Origin: Kofleriaceae bacterium
GTDB taxonomy: Bacteria > Myxococcota_A > Polyangia > Haliangiales > Haliangiaceae
DNA: 7,608 nucleotides
Assembly: GCA_016763395.1 (NCBI GenBank)
Contig: JAESTW010000380.1
Span: forward strand, 1-7,608
Direction: 5' to 3'
Part shown: positions 1 to 6,804 of the stretch, one piece after another
Layout: every line of letters begins with the position of its first letter
Numbering within the stretch: the stretch's first letter is position 1
Program-made: the position numbers and the translations under genes
Notes under the pieces: generated by a model
What the model saw: only the letters and a program-made list of their open reading frames with translations
Database searches by the model: none
Told to the model about the DNA's origin: nothing

Positions 1-1
1 A

Positions 2-7
2 AAGGAG
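2..7 (+). promoter_or_regulatory. Shine-Dalgarno-like AAGGAG at the window edge
   Basis: A strong AAGGAG lies 12 bases before an ATG at 20-22. That ATG opens a frame that stops at TAG 62-64, in a different frame from the sulfatase-fold gene that follows. It could serve a frameshifted or mis-assembled start of that gene, or it may lie inside the end of an upstream gene cut by the window. Confidence 0.3.
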
Positions 8-36
8 AATCCAAAAGCGATGGGCAAGGTTAGGCC

Positions 37-2172
37 TTGCTCCAGCAGCAAGAAGGAAAGGTAGTCAATGAGGTGCTGCGTGCCGAGGTGTCCATTGCCG
101 GCATCGCGATTGATTTTGGTACTTCCGATCAACACAAGTACACCCGGGGCGGTTGGGAAAGTGGTTGGAAAGCTCTTGGCTCCGAGAAGTCGGACATATC
201 CTCTGCGCGGACAAAACCGGGGAAAAGTGTTCTCAACTTTTGGTTTCGCGAAATCCCCAAAGAAGTAGTGATGCGTGTCCGAAGCCCGGACGGTGATTCT
301 GCGATCAATCTAGCTTTTGGAAAAACCAGCCTCGCGAAAGGACTGGCAGTCACGAGCGAATACCAAGTGCTGCGAATTCCCATTCCAGACGGAACTGTTA
401 AAACCGGACGCAGGAAGCTCAAGCTCAGTTCAAAAGCGTCTCTAGAATTCGACTGGGTGTGGCTTCCGACCACAGACAATCCGGGAGAATTCTCAAACCT
501 ACCGCGTACCCTTCCCATACGATTTGAGAACGGCTCAAGGCGCGCGCTAGCGGCGCCCAGTTCGCGTACCTTCTCGTTCTATCTGCACGTTCCCACCGAT
601 GGTAAGTTGATCGTAGATCTGGGTTCGGATCAGGACACAACCTTTGAGGTCAGTGCAACCACCACCTCGAAAACAGAGATTTTGTATTCCCATAAGGGGA
701 AATCGGAAAACTGGAAAGAAGCGGCTATCGACCTAAGTGCGTTTTCTGGACAACCAATCATTCTGCACCTTCGGACAGAATCCAAAATGGGAAAAACGGG
801 CTGGGGCGAGCCCGAGGTAATGATCCCCAAAGCCAAGGAAGCCCCACCACCGGGCAAGCGCGCAAAAAACTTGGTCTATGTCGTAATGGACACCACGCGA
901 GCCGACTCCTTTGCCAGCGTCAACCCTGATGCGGACGTTGCAACACCAGCCTATGATGCACTAGCGTTGAAAAGCACTACCTTTCGCAACGCGTACAACA
1001 ACGAGAACTGGACAAAACCATCAGTAACCACCATGTGGAGTGGACTCTACCCAGGCACACACAACGCCAGGCAAGCGACGTCCAAAGTCGACAAGGACAT
1101 TCGTTTCCTACCCCAGCAATTGCAAGACGCCGGATTTACGACAGGAGCCTTTATCGCCAATGCGGTTGTCTCGGGGACCTTCGGCTTTGACAAAGGTTGG
1201 ACTCACTTTCAGAATGATTCTGATCACAGCCTCAACGGCAATGGCTCCAAAATCTATCCTCACGCCACCGAATGGATGGAGAAGCACAAAGACGAGCAGT
1301 TCTTTCTCTACGTCCAGAGTGTAGATCCGCACACCACCTACAAGGTTCCAGAAGAGTACAGCAAGCCCTACTACCCCGGGAAATATCGGGGGAAAATCGG
1401 GAGTTCCTTTGATCGAGAAGAACAAATGGTTGTCGACAACGGCAAGCTAAAGATCAGCGATGACGACTTGAACTGGATCTGGGCCCTCTATAAGGGTGAG
1501 GTTAGCTATCAAGATCACTACCTCGGAGGTCTCCTCAGAAAAATCGAAGAGCTTGGTTTGTCCGAGAATACCCTCGTCGTGGTTACCAATGATCATGGAG
1601 AAGAAATTCGGGATCATGGCGCTATGGGACACGGCTGGCCGCTCTATGAGGAGCAAATTCGCGCTCCCCTGCTAATGAGTTATCCGCCAGTATTTAGCCC
1701 TGGAGCCAATATTGAGGAAATCGTTGAACACGTAGACCTCGCTCCCACGATACTCGACGCCCTTGGCGTTTCTCCTATGAAAGATGCCGACGGACTCAGT
1801 TTCTTACCACTACTTGAAGATGGAATCGGCAAAAGGCAGCATCCTTTCTACACTCTCGCTTGGTCCAGAAAGAGCCTGCGTTCTGTCCGAGTTGGTGACT
1901 ACAAACTTATTGTAGGGAAGAGCTCTGGCTGGATGAAACTCTTCAACCTGGCAAGCGATCCGGGTGAGAAGAAGAACCTGCTAAAGAAGCAATTAGACCA
2001 AGCGGCGCTCCTGTCCGGACGCCTGTGTGAGATCTACCTGTCCGAGGCACTAGCCACTCCGAACAAAGCCGCCCGAATGGACAGCGCAGGACAAAAGCAA
2101 CGGTTCGACAATAACGAGATTCCTATCGACGACAAAACACGGCGAGAACTTGAAGCGTTGGGTTACCTATAA
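37..2172 (+). CDS. Sulfatase-fold (alkaline phosphatase superfamily) hydrolase or transferase with N-terminal beta-sandwich domains
   Basis: About 711 residues. Residues 20-160 (IDFG then GW motifs) and 165-265 (ending GWGEPEV) look like two beta-sandwich modules seen before the catalytic domain in this family. The catalytic domain starts at about 279 with the metal motif D285-TTRAD. D519-H520-G521-E522 and H532 (GHGWPLYEEQIRAPLL) complete the usual two-metal site, and the protein ends in LEALGYL, a common family ending. At the nucleophile position, where formylglycine sulfatases have CxPSR, this protein reads T326-K-P-S-V. It therefore may not be a classical sulfatase; a Thr-dependent phospho- or sulfo-ester hydrolase or headgroup transferase is possible. 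The substrate is unknown. The start is uncertain: TAG at 31-33 blocks the frame, TTG 37 has no good ribosome site, and GTG 73 preceded by AGGAAAGG is an alternative. No signal peptide is present in this frame, although such proteins are usually exported. Confidence 0.88.
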   Translation: MLQQQEGKVVNEVLRAEVSIAGIAIDFGTSDQHKYTRGGWESGWKALGSEKSDISSARTKPGKSVLNFWFREIPKEVVMRVRSPDGDSAINLAFGKTSLAKGLAVTSEYQVLRIPIPDGTVKTGRRKLKLSSKASLEFDWVWLPTTDNPGEFSNLPRTLPIRFENGSRRALAAPSSRTFSFYLHVPTDGKLIVDLGSDQDTTFEVSATTTSKTEILYSHKGKSENWKEAAIDLSAFSGQPIILHLRTESKMGKTGWGEPEVMIPKAKEAPPPGKRAKNLVYVVMDTTRADSFASVNPDADVATPAYDALALKSTTFRNAYNNENWTKPSVTTMWSGLYPGTHNARQATSKVDKDIRFLPQQLQDAGFTTGAFIANAVVSGTFGFDKGWTHFQNDSDHSLNGNGSKIYPHATEWMEKHKDEQFFLYVQSVDPHTTYKVPEEYSKPYYPGKYRGKIGSSFDREEQMVVDNGKLKISDDDLNWIWALYKGEVSYQDHYLGGLLRKIEELGLSENTLVVVTNDHGEEIRDHGAMGHGWPLYEEQIRAPLLMSYPPVFSPGANIEEIVEHVDLAPTILDALGVSPMKDADGLSFLPLLEDGIGKRQHPFYTLAWSRKSLRSVRVGDYKLIVGKSSGWMKLFNLASDPGEKKNLLKKQLDQAALLSGRLCEIYLSEALATPNKAARMDSAGQKQRFDNNEIPIDDKTRRELEALGYL

Positions 2173-2175
2173 AAC

Positions 2176-2192
2176 CGCCAAATCACTTGGCG
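2176..2192. other. Short hairpin after the sulfatase-fold gene
   Basis: A perfect 6-bp stem (CGCCAA / TTGGCG) with a 5-base loop (ATCAC) sits 4 bases after the stop codon. On the plus strand no T-run follows, so it is not a standard intrinsic terminator. On the minus strand it is followed by GGTTTT, a weak terminator shape, but no minus-strand gene ends here. It may be a transcript-processing or 3'-end stabilising hairpin. Confidence 0.35.
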
Positions 2193-2243
2193 AACGCACA
2201 GCGGATTGCGCAATGTACCTATATTCATGGTAGACACTCCCAG

Positions 2244-4397
2244 ATGTCTACCAGCAACACAATATCACTGGAAGAAGTAGCGTTTTTCCCGAGGCCAGCG
2301 ACGAGTATTCCCGTATCACTCAAATTCAGTGATGCTGGTCGGAACGTGAGTTTTTTGTGGTCCGAGGATGGAAGCTTGAACAGATCTCTCTACTCTCTGG
2401 ATATCGAGAGTGGTGCGAGAAAAAGTATCATCTCCCCCTCAGGCGGTGGTGACACCGAGGCCACACTCTCTGCCGAAGAAAAGCTGGAAAGAGAACGACG
2501 ACGAGAGCGCGGACTAGGAGTTACCAAGTACAGTTGGTCTTCGGACAACGACGTACTGCTCGTCCCTCTCGGTGGTCATCTCTTTGTCCAAAATGGCACC
2601 AATGGCTCGCTTCGCAAGCTCGTAGACGGCGGAACTGGTTCACTTCAGGCTCCCCAACTCTCACCCGACGGCGGCAAACTCGCTTTTGTCCGGGACAACG
2701 ACATTTTCACTATTTCGACCAATGGCAAGGACTCAGCCCCCGTGCAGCTAACGACTGGCGGACAAGCGAATAAGGTTCACGGCCTAGCAGAATACATCGC
2801 ACAGGAAGAAATGGACAGATACGAAGGGTATTGGTGGTCGCAGGACGGAACACACATTGCCTATACCGAGATCGATGAGACCCATCTGCCACTCTACCGA
2901 ATCATGCATCAGGGCAGCGAGGATACCGGACACGCAGCCCAGGAAGATCACGGATACCCCTTTGCGGGACAAGCGAACGCCAAAGTACGCCTCGGAGTAA
3001 TTCCAACATCGGGTGGCAAAACAGTCTGGATGGACTTGGGCAGCGACCAAGACATCTATCTCGCGCGAGTCCACTGGCTTCCCAGCGGGGAACTATGGGC
3101 CGAGCTAGAAAACCGGGAGCAAACCCAGCTCGACTTGCTTCGATTCAACCTGAGTAATGGAGAGCAAAGCTTAGTTTTGCACGAAGAAAGCGATGTATGG
3201 ATTAACTTGCACAAGAGCTTTTTTCCACTCCGGGACGGCGGGTTTGTATGGGCGTCTGAGCGCAGCGGGTTCAAACACTTGTATCTCTATGATCAAGACG
3301 CCTCGCTTGTTCGTCAGCTAACCGATGGTCCATGGCTGGTCGACGAAATAGTTGCCGTCGATCAGACTGCAGCACAGATCTACTTTCTGTCCGGGAAAGA
3401 GGATCCGACACAAAAGCAACTCTTCAGCGTTGGGCTCGATGGCGAAGATCTTCGTGCTATCACCTCCGAGAAGGGTACTCACTCGGTTGTCATTAGCAGC
3501 GATTTCTCTCACTTTGTCGACATTCACTCATCCGTCGAAAATCCTCCTCAGGTCAACGTCCGCAACCTACTGTCAGGTGCTACTGTCCGTACAATATGGG
3601 ATACCACCGATCCCAAGGTAGAGGCACTCAAGCTTTCGCCACCAGAACTGGTTACACTTCAAACTCGAGATGGAGTGACACTGCACGGAGCTCTGTATCG
3701 GCCGCCCAGCTCGTTTCAAGCGCCCTACCCCACGGTGATCAGTGTGTACGGCGGACCGCATGCCCAGCTAGTCTCGGACAGTTGGGATTTGTGTGTCGAC
3801 ATGCGAGCGCAGTATCTTTGCAACCAGGGCTATCTTGTCTTCAAACTGGACAACCGAGGCTCAGCTAGACGCGGCCTTGCATTTGAGGGAGCCATGAAGC
3901 ATGACATGGGCAACATCGAGCTCTTGGATCAAGTTGACGGTGTCGAGTGGCTCGTCGAGCAGGGCTTGGCCGATGCGAAGCGTGTCGCAATGTACGGATG
4001 GAGCTATGGTGGCTATATGTCCGCGCTGGCGCTAGGCCGGGCACCAGAGACCTTCCGCGTGGCAATTGCCGGCGCGCCAGTTACGCACTGGGACGGCTAT
4101 GATACTCACTACACCGAAAGGTACATGGGCACGCCGGAGTCCAATCCAAAGGGGTATAAGGAAAGTTCTGTCATGCACCATCTGCACAAGATGGAGGGGC
4201 GACTGATGCTGATACACGGTCTCATCGATGAGAACGTGCATTTTCGTCACAGTGCTCGGCTCATCAATGCGTTGATCGATGCGCAGAAGGACTATGAGTT
4301 GCTACTTTTCCCCAACGAACGGCATATGCCGCGATCGCAGAAGGACCGAGTCTATATGGAGACTCGGATTGTTCGCTTTTTGGATACGCATTTGTAG
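2244..4397 (+). CDS. S9 family peptidase, dipeptidyl peptidase IV-like
   Basis: A 717-residue serine peptidase of the prolyl-oligopeptidase clan that should remove N-terminal dipeptides, probably after Pro or Ala. An N-terminal beta-propeller region (about 40-450) includes the conserved EEKLERERRRERG stretch. It also has the substrate-anchoring pair E188-E189 (IAQEEMDRYEGYWWS), the DPP-IV signature that binds the free amino terminus. The C-terminal alpha/beta-hydrolase domain (about 490-717) has the oxyanion Tyr Y502 (VYGGPH), D536-NRGS, the nucleophile S587 in GWSYGG, D662 in HGLIDENVHF and H694 in ERHMP, so the triad is complete. Length is normal for bacterial homologues. ATG 2244 is chosen over an in-frame TTG at 2187, which would sit in the hairpin stem and add 19 unremarkable residues; the ribosome site is weak. 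No signal peptide is seen, so it is probably cytoplasmic. It lies 71 bases after the sulfatase-fold gene and may be co-transcribed. Confidence 0.95.
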   Translation: MSTSNTISLEEVAFFPRPATSIPVSLKFSDAGRNVSFLWSEDGSLNRSLYSLDIESGARKSIISPSGGGDTEATLSAEEKLERERRRERGLGVTKYSWSSDNDVLLVPLGGHLFVQNGTNGSLRKLVDGGTGSLQAPQLSPDGGKLAFVRDNDIFTISTNGKDSAPVQLTTGGQANKVHGLAEYIAQEEMDRYEGYWWSQDGTHIAYTEIDETHLPLYRIMHQGSEDTGHAAQEDHGYPFAGQANAKVRLGVIPTSGGKTVWMDLGSDQDIYLARVHWLPSGELWAELENREQTQLDLLRFNLSNGEQSLVLHEESDVWINLHKSFFPLRDGGFVWASERSGFKHLYLYDQDASLVRQLTDGPWLVDEIVAVDQTAAQIYFLSGKEDPTQKQLFSVGLDGEDLRAITSEKGTHSVVISSDFSHFVDIHSSVENPPQVNVRNLLSGATVRTIWDTTDPKVEALKLSPPELVTLQTRDGVTLHGALYRPPSSFQAPYPTVISVYGGPHAQLVSDSWDLCVDMRAQYLCNQGYLVFKLDNRGSARRGLAFEGAMKHDMGNIELLDQVDGVEWLVEQGLADAKRVAMYGWSYGGYMSALALGRAPETFRVAIAGAPVTHWDGYDTHYTERYMGTPESNPKGYKESSVMHHLHKMEGRLMLIHGLIDENVHFRHSARLINALIDAQKDYELLLFPNERHMPRSQKDRVYMETRIVRFLDTHL

Positions 4398-4405
4398 GTG
4401 CGTTT

Positions 4406-4431
4406 GGTTGGTGGTTGGTTTGCTGGGTTGG
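4406..4431 (+). repeat. G/T-rich tract leading repeat copy A
   Basis: It contains GGTTGGTGGTTGG, four GG runs separated by TT, T and TT, then GGGTTGG. This pattern could fold a two-tetrad G-quadruplex, similar in layout to the thrombin-binding aptamer but with a shorter central loop. It starts 9 bases after the peptidase stop codon. A related tract lies on the minus strand at 5247-5277. Confidence 0.5.
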
Positions 4432-4453
4432 TGAGTGCTTGGATGTTATCTGT

Positions 4454-4503
4454 GCGTCCGAGTATTGCTTCCAGGGGTGACTGGGCGATGGTGAAGGTAT
4501 AGG
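4454..4503 (+). repeat. Repeat core, copy A
   Basis: A 50-bp core starting GCGTCCGAG and ending GTATAGG. By hand alignment without gaps it matches copy B at 43 of 50 positions and the reverse complement of copy C at 41 of 50. The central segment TCCAGGGGTGACT is the best conserved. Confidence 0.85.
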
Positions 4504-4571
4504 GGCTTGGCGCAAGCGCGAGGGGCGTTTTGGTGACGGCGATGGCCTGCGAGTTGCGTGCTCTCCTCGCT

Positions 4572-4591
4572 ACCGGACGGGTATGTCCGGT
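4572..4591. other. Hairpin in the left repeat arm
   Basis: ACCGGAC, a 6-base loop GGGTAT, then GTCCGGT form a perfect 7-bp stem. The 3' half is the beginning of the 20-bp block shared with the right arm, but the right arm lacks the matching 5' half, so the hairpin is not conserved between copies. Confidence 0.4.
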
Positions 4592-4603
4592 GGAGTTCCG
4601 ACT
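4584..4603 (+). repeat. Perfect 20-bp inverted repeat, left half
   Basis: TGTCCGGTGGAGTTCCGACT is found here and, exactly reverse-complemented, at 5060-5079. It is the longest perfect match between the two arms. A looser relative (GTGTCTGGTGGAGCTACCA) occurs at 4763-4781. Confidence 0.85.
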
Positions 4604-4793
4604 CTGCATGGATGCGTTTGATTGTGCTCGTCAAGGACTCCACTAGCAGACCAAATCCCCTTCACCACCCGCCTGTGCTTGCCTCGGGGACCGCTGTTGA
4701 TATCCCCGCGATGGGAGAATGGCCGGAATATGAGTTCGGACAAATTTGCCGAGGTACGTTGAGTGTCTGGTGGAGCTACCAATCCTCCGTGGT

Positions 4794-4814
4794 GGGGGGA
4801 GGGAGGGAATGGGG
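4794..4814 (+). other. Canonical G-quadruplex motif
   Basis: The G runs have lengths 6, 3, 3 and 4, separated by loops A, A and AAT. This fits the G3+N1-7 rule with very short loops, a type that usually folds as a stable parallel quadruplex. It sits on the plus strand, 9 bases before repeat core B. Confidence 0.7.
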
Positions 4815-4823
4815 TTGAACTCT

Positions 4824-4873
4824 GCGTCCGAGTTTTGCTTCCAGGAGTGACTTAGCGATGGCTAACGTATAGG
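4824..4873 (+). repeat. Repeat core, copy B
   Basis: A second 50-bp core in the same orientation as copy A, 370 bases downstream, with 43 of 50 identical and no gaps. Similarity stops soon after GTATAGG, so this copy is shorter or more decayed than A and C. It is preceded by the G-quadruplex motif, as A and C are preceded by G-rich tracts. Confidence 0.85.
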
Positions 4874-5059
4874 CCACTACTATCCGACTTGGAGGAAAGG
4901 TTGAAATCAGTTTGAGAGGCCAGGAGACTACTGCGTACGATGAACCACGAATAACTGAAAGAACCGGACAGAGTTTAATCAAGGTGCCGCAGGCGTCAGG
5001 TGAAGTGGGTACGCTCTTTGCGTAGTTCTTGACGAAGGAACTCGGACGCCCCAATGTTC

Positions 5060-5079
5060 AGTCGGAACTCCACCGGACA
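5060..5079 (-). repeat. Perfect 20-bp inverted repeat, right half
   Basis: Exact reverse complement of 4584-4603. The bases flanking it on both sides differ from the left half, so the exact match is limited to 20 bp. Confidence 0.85.
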
Positions 5080-5158
5080 CGGCTACCCACCTGAGGAATG
5101 TACGAAGCGAAGTGCGTTCCCACGCAGCCAAGGCGCCCACTCGCGCTTGCGACAACTT

Positions 5159-5208
5159 CCTATACGTTCGCGATCACAGAGTCACCCCTGGATACAATAC
5201 TCGAACGC
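5159..5208 (-). repeat. Repeat core, copy C (inverted)
   Basis: On the minus strand this 50-bp block matches copy A at 41 of 50 and copy B at 40 of 50, without gaps. It contains the conserved TCCAGGGGTGACT and the CGTATAGG end. Confidence 0.85.
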
Positions 5209-5246
5209 AACCAAGCTCCCATAGGCACCCATAAGCCCCGACACAT

Positions 5247-5277
5247 CCAACCCGCAAAGCCAGCGCAGCCACCAACC
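5247..5277 (-). repeat. G-rich tract leading repeat copy C
   Basis: The minus strand reads GGTTGGTGG, then GCTGG, then TTTGCGGGTTGG. This aligns with the tract at 4406-4431 (shared GGTTGGTGG start and GGGTTGG end) with small indels. It sits between the barrel gene's 3' end and core C. Confidence 0.5.
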
Positions 5278-5317
5278 AACACAAAGCCAGTGCCACCCGC
5301 ATTCACAAAACCAGAGG

Positions 5318-6460
5318 CTAAAAAGGCCCAGCCAACGCTATATGCATCGCCACTTCATCCTCAAAATCAGAGAAGTCATAAAACTCAATACTGCTCTTAA
5401 TCCGCAGCCCAACCTTCATCTTATACGCCAAAGCCGCCGTATACCTGAGAATCGCACTCTCTGACCGCAAGCGACTGTTCGCAGCCACATTGCCAATTCG
5501 CCGCATACCATCCCAGCGCCCTATCAAATCAACCTTGGAACTCACCGGATACTCAAGTTCCGAATAGAAACCGTCCTTGATGAAGAAGTTGTCAAACTCG
5601 CCATCGGCCCCCGGGCCGTACTTAAAGCGACTCGCCGGGTCATCTCCTAAGAACACTTCTGTCCTCCGAACCAGATACTCACTACGCCAGAATATCCGTT
5701 TGTACTGCAATACAAAATCCGCGCCACCAACCAAGTAGCTCAAGTTATTCGATGGATCGTAGTGCCCTCCCATGCCGGACGCACCTAGCGATATAGTGAG
5801 ATTGTCCGTGAGTCCAAAGGAGCCCGCCAGACGAGCCCCCACAGACGGACGGGAGTTATTGTCCACGTAGTAGCGATTGCGTGATCTCGATTGAACGTAG
5901 TCCAAATCAAATGCATCATCGTTCCCTTTAGCACCACCAATTGCGTACACCGCGTAGTCAACCCTGGAAGTATCTCCGATAAACTTAGTGCCGCTTATCT
6001 CGATTCCATTGTCTACCCAAGGAGCTGGCAAGACGCTCATGTTCCACTCCGTTGTCCGAAGCATTCGCCCCATATCGTAGGGAAGCGGTTTGTCGCTCGT
6101 ACGGTGGTTCGCTGGATCGTGGCGCAGAGGGAAATTACCGAAACGCGGTGTAAAGCGCCCTACTCTGAAGTTAAGCAAGTCGGACTTTCGAATGTCAAAG
6201 AAAGCCATGCCAAGCTCAATGCCGTGGCACGCAACACAAATCTTAATGTTTGAGGAGACCTCGTCATCAAAGTCGATTGCGAGTTTTAGCGAGAGCTCAA
6301 CCGTAGCGCCGTCCAAGCCCTGGGTTCTACCGACATCTTCGGTCGCCACAGCCAAATAGTCGAGCTGTACAGACCCTGAGAAGTTGCGTTCAATCTCATC
6401 TGCGAAAGCCACAGATGACCAAAGTCCAATAAGACAAATTACTATAATACTTCGTATCAC
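5318..6460 (-). CDS. Outer-membrane beta-barrel protein with an internal c-type haem motif
   Basis: 380 residues. A clear signal peptide (residues 1-20, cut after VAFA) leads into alternating amphipathic strands rich in aromatic residues. The chain ends in Phe, the usual C-terminal signal for outer-membrane barrel insertion. The stretch FRVGRFTPRFGNFPLR (98-113) recalls phosphate-selective-type porins. Unusually, a CxxCH haem-c motif (C75, C78, H79) lies in what looks like an early strand or turn, followed by conserved-looking H114, H119, M130 and M133, which could supply a second haem ligand. A covalently bound haem in or at the mouth of the barrel is inferred, not proven; structural cysteines are the alternative. 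The start is GTG 6460, with AGAGG 7 bases upstream and a 4-base overlap with the preceding gene. It is the last gene of the minus-strand operon. Cyc2-type cytochrome-porins share the general idea but carry their haem close to the N-terminus. Confidence 0.78.
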   Translation of the reverse strand: MIRSIIVICLIGLWSSVAFADEIERNFSGSVQLDYLAVATEDVGRTQGLDGATVELSLKLAIDFDDEVSSNIKICVACHGIELGMAFFDIRKSDLLNFRVGRFTPRFGNFPLRHDPANHRTSDKPLPYDMGRMLRTTEWNMSVLPAPWVDNGIEISGTKFIGDTSRVDYAVYAIGGAKGNDDAFDLDYVQSRSRNRYYVDNNSRPSVGARLAGSFGLTDNLTISLGASGMGGHYDPSNNLSYLVGGADFVLQYKRIFWRSEYLVRRTEVFLGDDPASRFKYGPGADGEFDNFFIKDGFYSELEYPVSSKVDLIGRWDGMRRIGNVAANSRLRSESAILRYTAALAYKMKVGLRIKSSIEFYDFSDFEDEVAMHIALAGPF

Positions 6461-6804
6461 TTTGAAGCCTCTTTCAACTCAATCAAGCCTTCATTTCCGA
6501 AACTTCGGAACACCAAGCAATCAACAATTAGCGGTTCGTCGGTAGATGATATTCCAGCCCCCGGCATTCGCCGCATCCTTCGTACGTACTTTTTCCAAGC
6601 GCTGGCCGAAGGTACTTTCGAGTGCAAAATTCGCTCGATCGTGTGGCACACCGTGCATTTTCGCTGAGCTCGCTGGCAGCCGTCGAGTACCCTTGGTGGC
6701 GGAGAATCCAAGTTTACGACAAGCGGGTTGGACTGATTTCCACCGGCACAACTCAGTGCAAATGACAGTGGCACCGGGGCTAGCACTCTAATTATTCTGT
6801 GCAC
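6457..6804 (-). CDS. Small monohaem cytochrome c lipoprotein
   Basis: 115 residues. The N-terminus has Arg residues (R3, R6) and a short hydrophobic stretch up to C19 (FALSC), an atypical but plausible lipobox. The mature part carries one haem-c motif, C50-T-V-C53-H54. The following pattern (W70, then RMRRMPGAGIS, M77/M80, then VDCLVFRSFG) is typical of small class-I-like cytochromes in which Met is the second haem ligand. A further Cys pair, C43 and C96, could be structural. It is probably anchored in the envelope and passes electrons between the upstream cytochrome lipoprotein and the barrel. GTG 6804 is favoured because it supplies the positive n-region; the alternative GTG 6786 falls one base after the upstream stop but would remove both Arg residues. 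It overlaps the upstream gene by 17 bases and the barrel gene by 4 (GTGA), implying translational coupling. Confidence 0.75.
   Translation of the reverse strand: MHRIIRVLAPVPLSFALSCAGGNQSNPLVVNLDSPPPRVLDGCQRAQRKCTVCHTIERILHSKVPSASAWKKYVRRMRRMPGAGISSTDEPLIVDCLVFRSFGNEGLIELKEASK
6468..6472 (-). promoter_or_regulatory. Ribosome binding site of the barrel gene
   Basis: AGAGG on the minus strand, 7 bases before GTG 6460. It lies inside the end of the preceding gene and supports GTG as the start despite the overlap. Confidence 0.55.

Larger units (their letters stand above)
4400..4640 (+). repeat. Left arm of a large imperfect inverted repeat
   Basis: It matches, in order, the minus strand of 5024-5285. 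The shared blocks are the G-rich tract, the 50-bp core (4454-4503), CGCAAGCGCGAG (4511-4522), a perfect 20-bp block (4584-4603) and a weaker 33-bp tail (about 4608-4640, 22 of 33 identical). The distance from core to 20-bp block is nearly the same in both arms (about 130 and 125 bases), so these are diverged copies of one unit of about 240 bp and not chance matches. Confidence 0.75.
5024..5285 (-). repeat. Right arm of the large imperfect inverted repeat
   Basis: Read on the minus strand it begins about 32 bases after the stop of the barrel gene and repeats the order of the left arm: G-rich tract (5247-5277), core C (5159-5208), the CGCAAGCGCGAG block (5140-5151), the 20-bp block (5060-5079) and the degenerate tail. 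Each arm therefore reads away from the 3' end of the gene it follows. Confidence 0.75.
4398..5317. other. Convergent intergenic region with degenerate repeats
   Basis: These 920 bases separate the 3' ends of two convergent genes. I see no convincing gene: open frames of 60-100 codons occur on both strands but overlap each other, lack ribosome sites and have proline-rich or irregular composition. The region is dominated by a repeat family: copy A at the left, an inverted copy C at the right, and a shorter copy B in between. No clear intrinsic terminator was found for either gene. Confidence 0.75.

Noticed and set aside
2220..2225. TATATT as a -10 box for the peptidase gene
   Set aside because: No matching -35 element at a suitable distance; too weak to call a promoter.
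2187..2243. TTG start extending the peptidase by 19 residues
   Set aside because: No ribosome site, it lies within a hairpin stem, and the added residues show no family similarity.
4558..4818. 86-codon plus-strand open frame in the spacer
   Set aside because: No ribosome site, overlaps another open frame on the opposite strand, and its sequence consists of repeat-arm and G-quadruplex DNA; likely chance.
4776..5054. 92-codon minus-strand frame whose start (LGRPSSFVKNY) recalls Xre-type helix-turn-helix sequences
   Set aside because: The resemblance covers only about ten residues, nothing after it fits a regulator, and it runs through repeat copy B.
4398..5317. CRISPR array or tRNA/rRNA in the spacer
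   Set aside because: Repeats are degenerate, unevenly spaced and in both orientations, unlike CRISPR; no cloverleaf or rRNA-like sequence was seen.
5098..5400. 100-codon plus-strand frame rich in Pro, Thr and Lys
   Set aside because: It overlaps the 3' end of the barrel gene on the opposite strand and translates the inverted repeat arm; composition is not protein-like.
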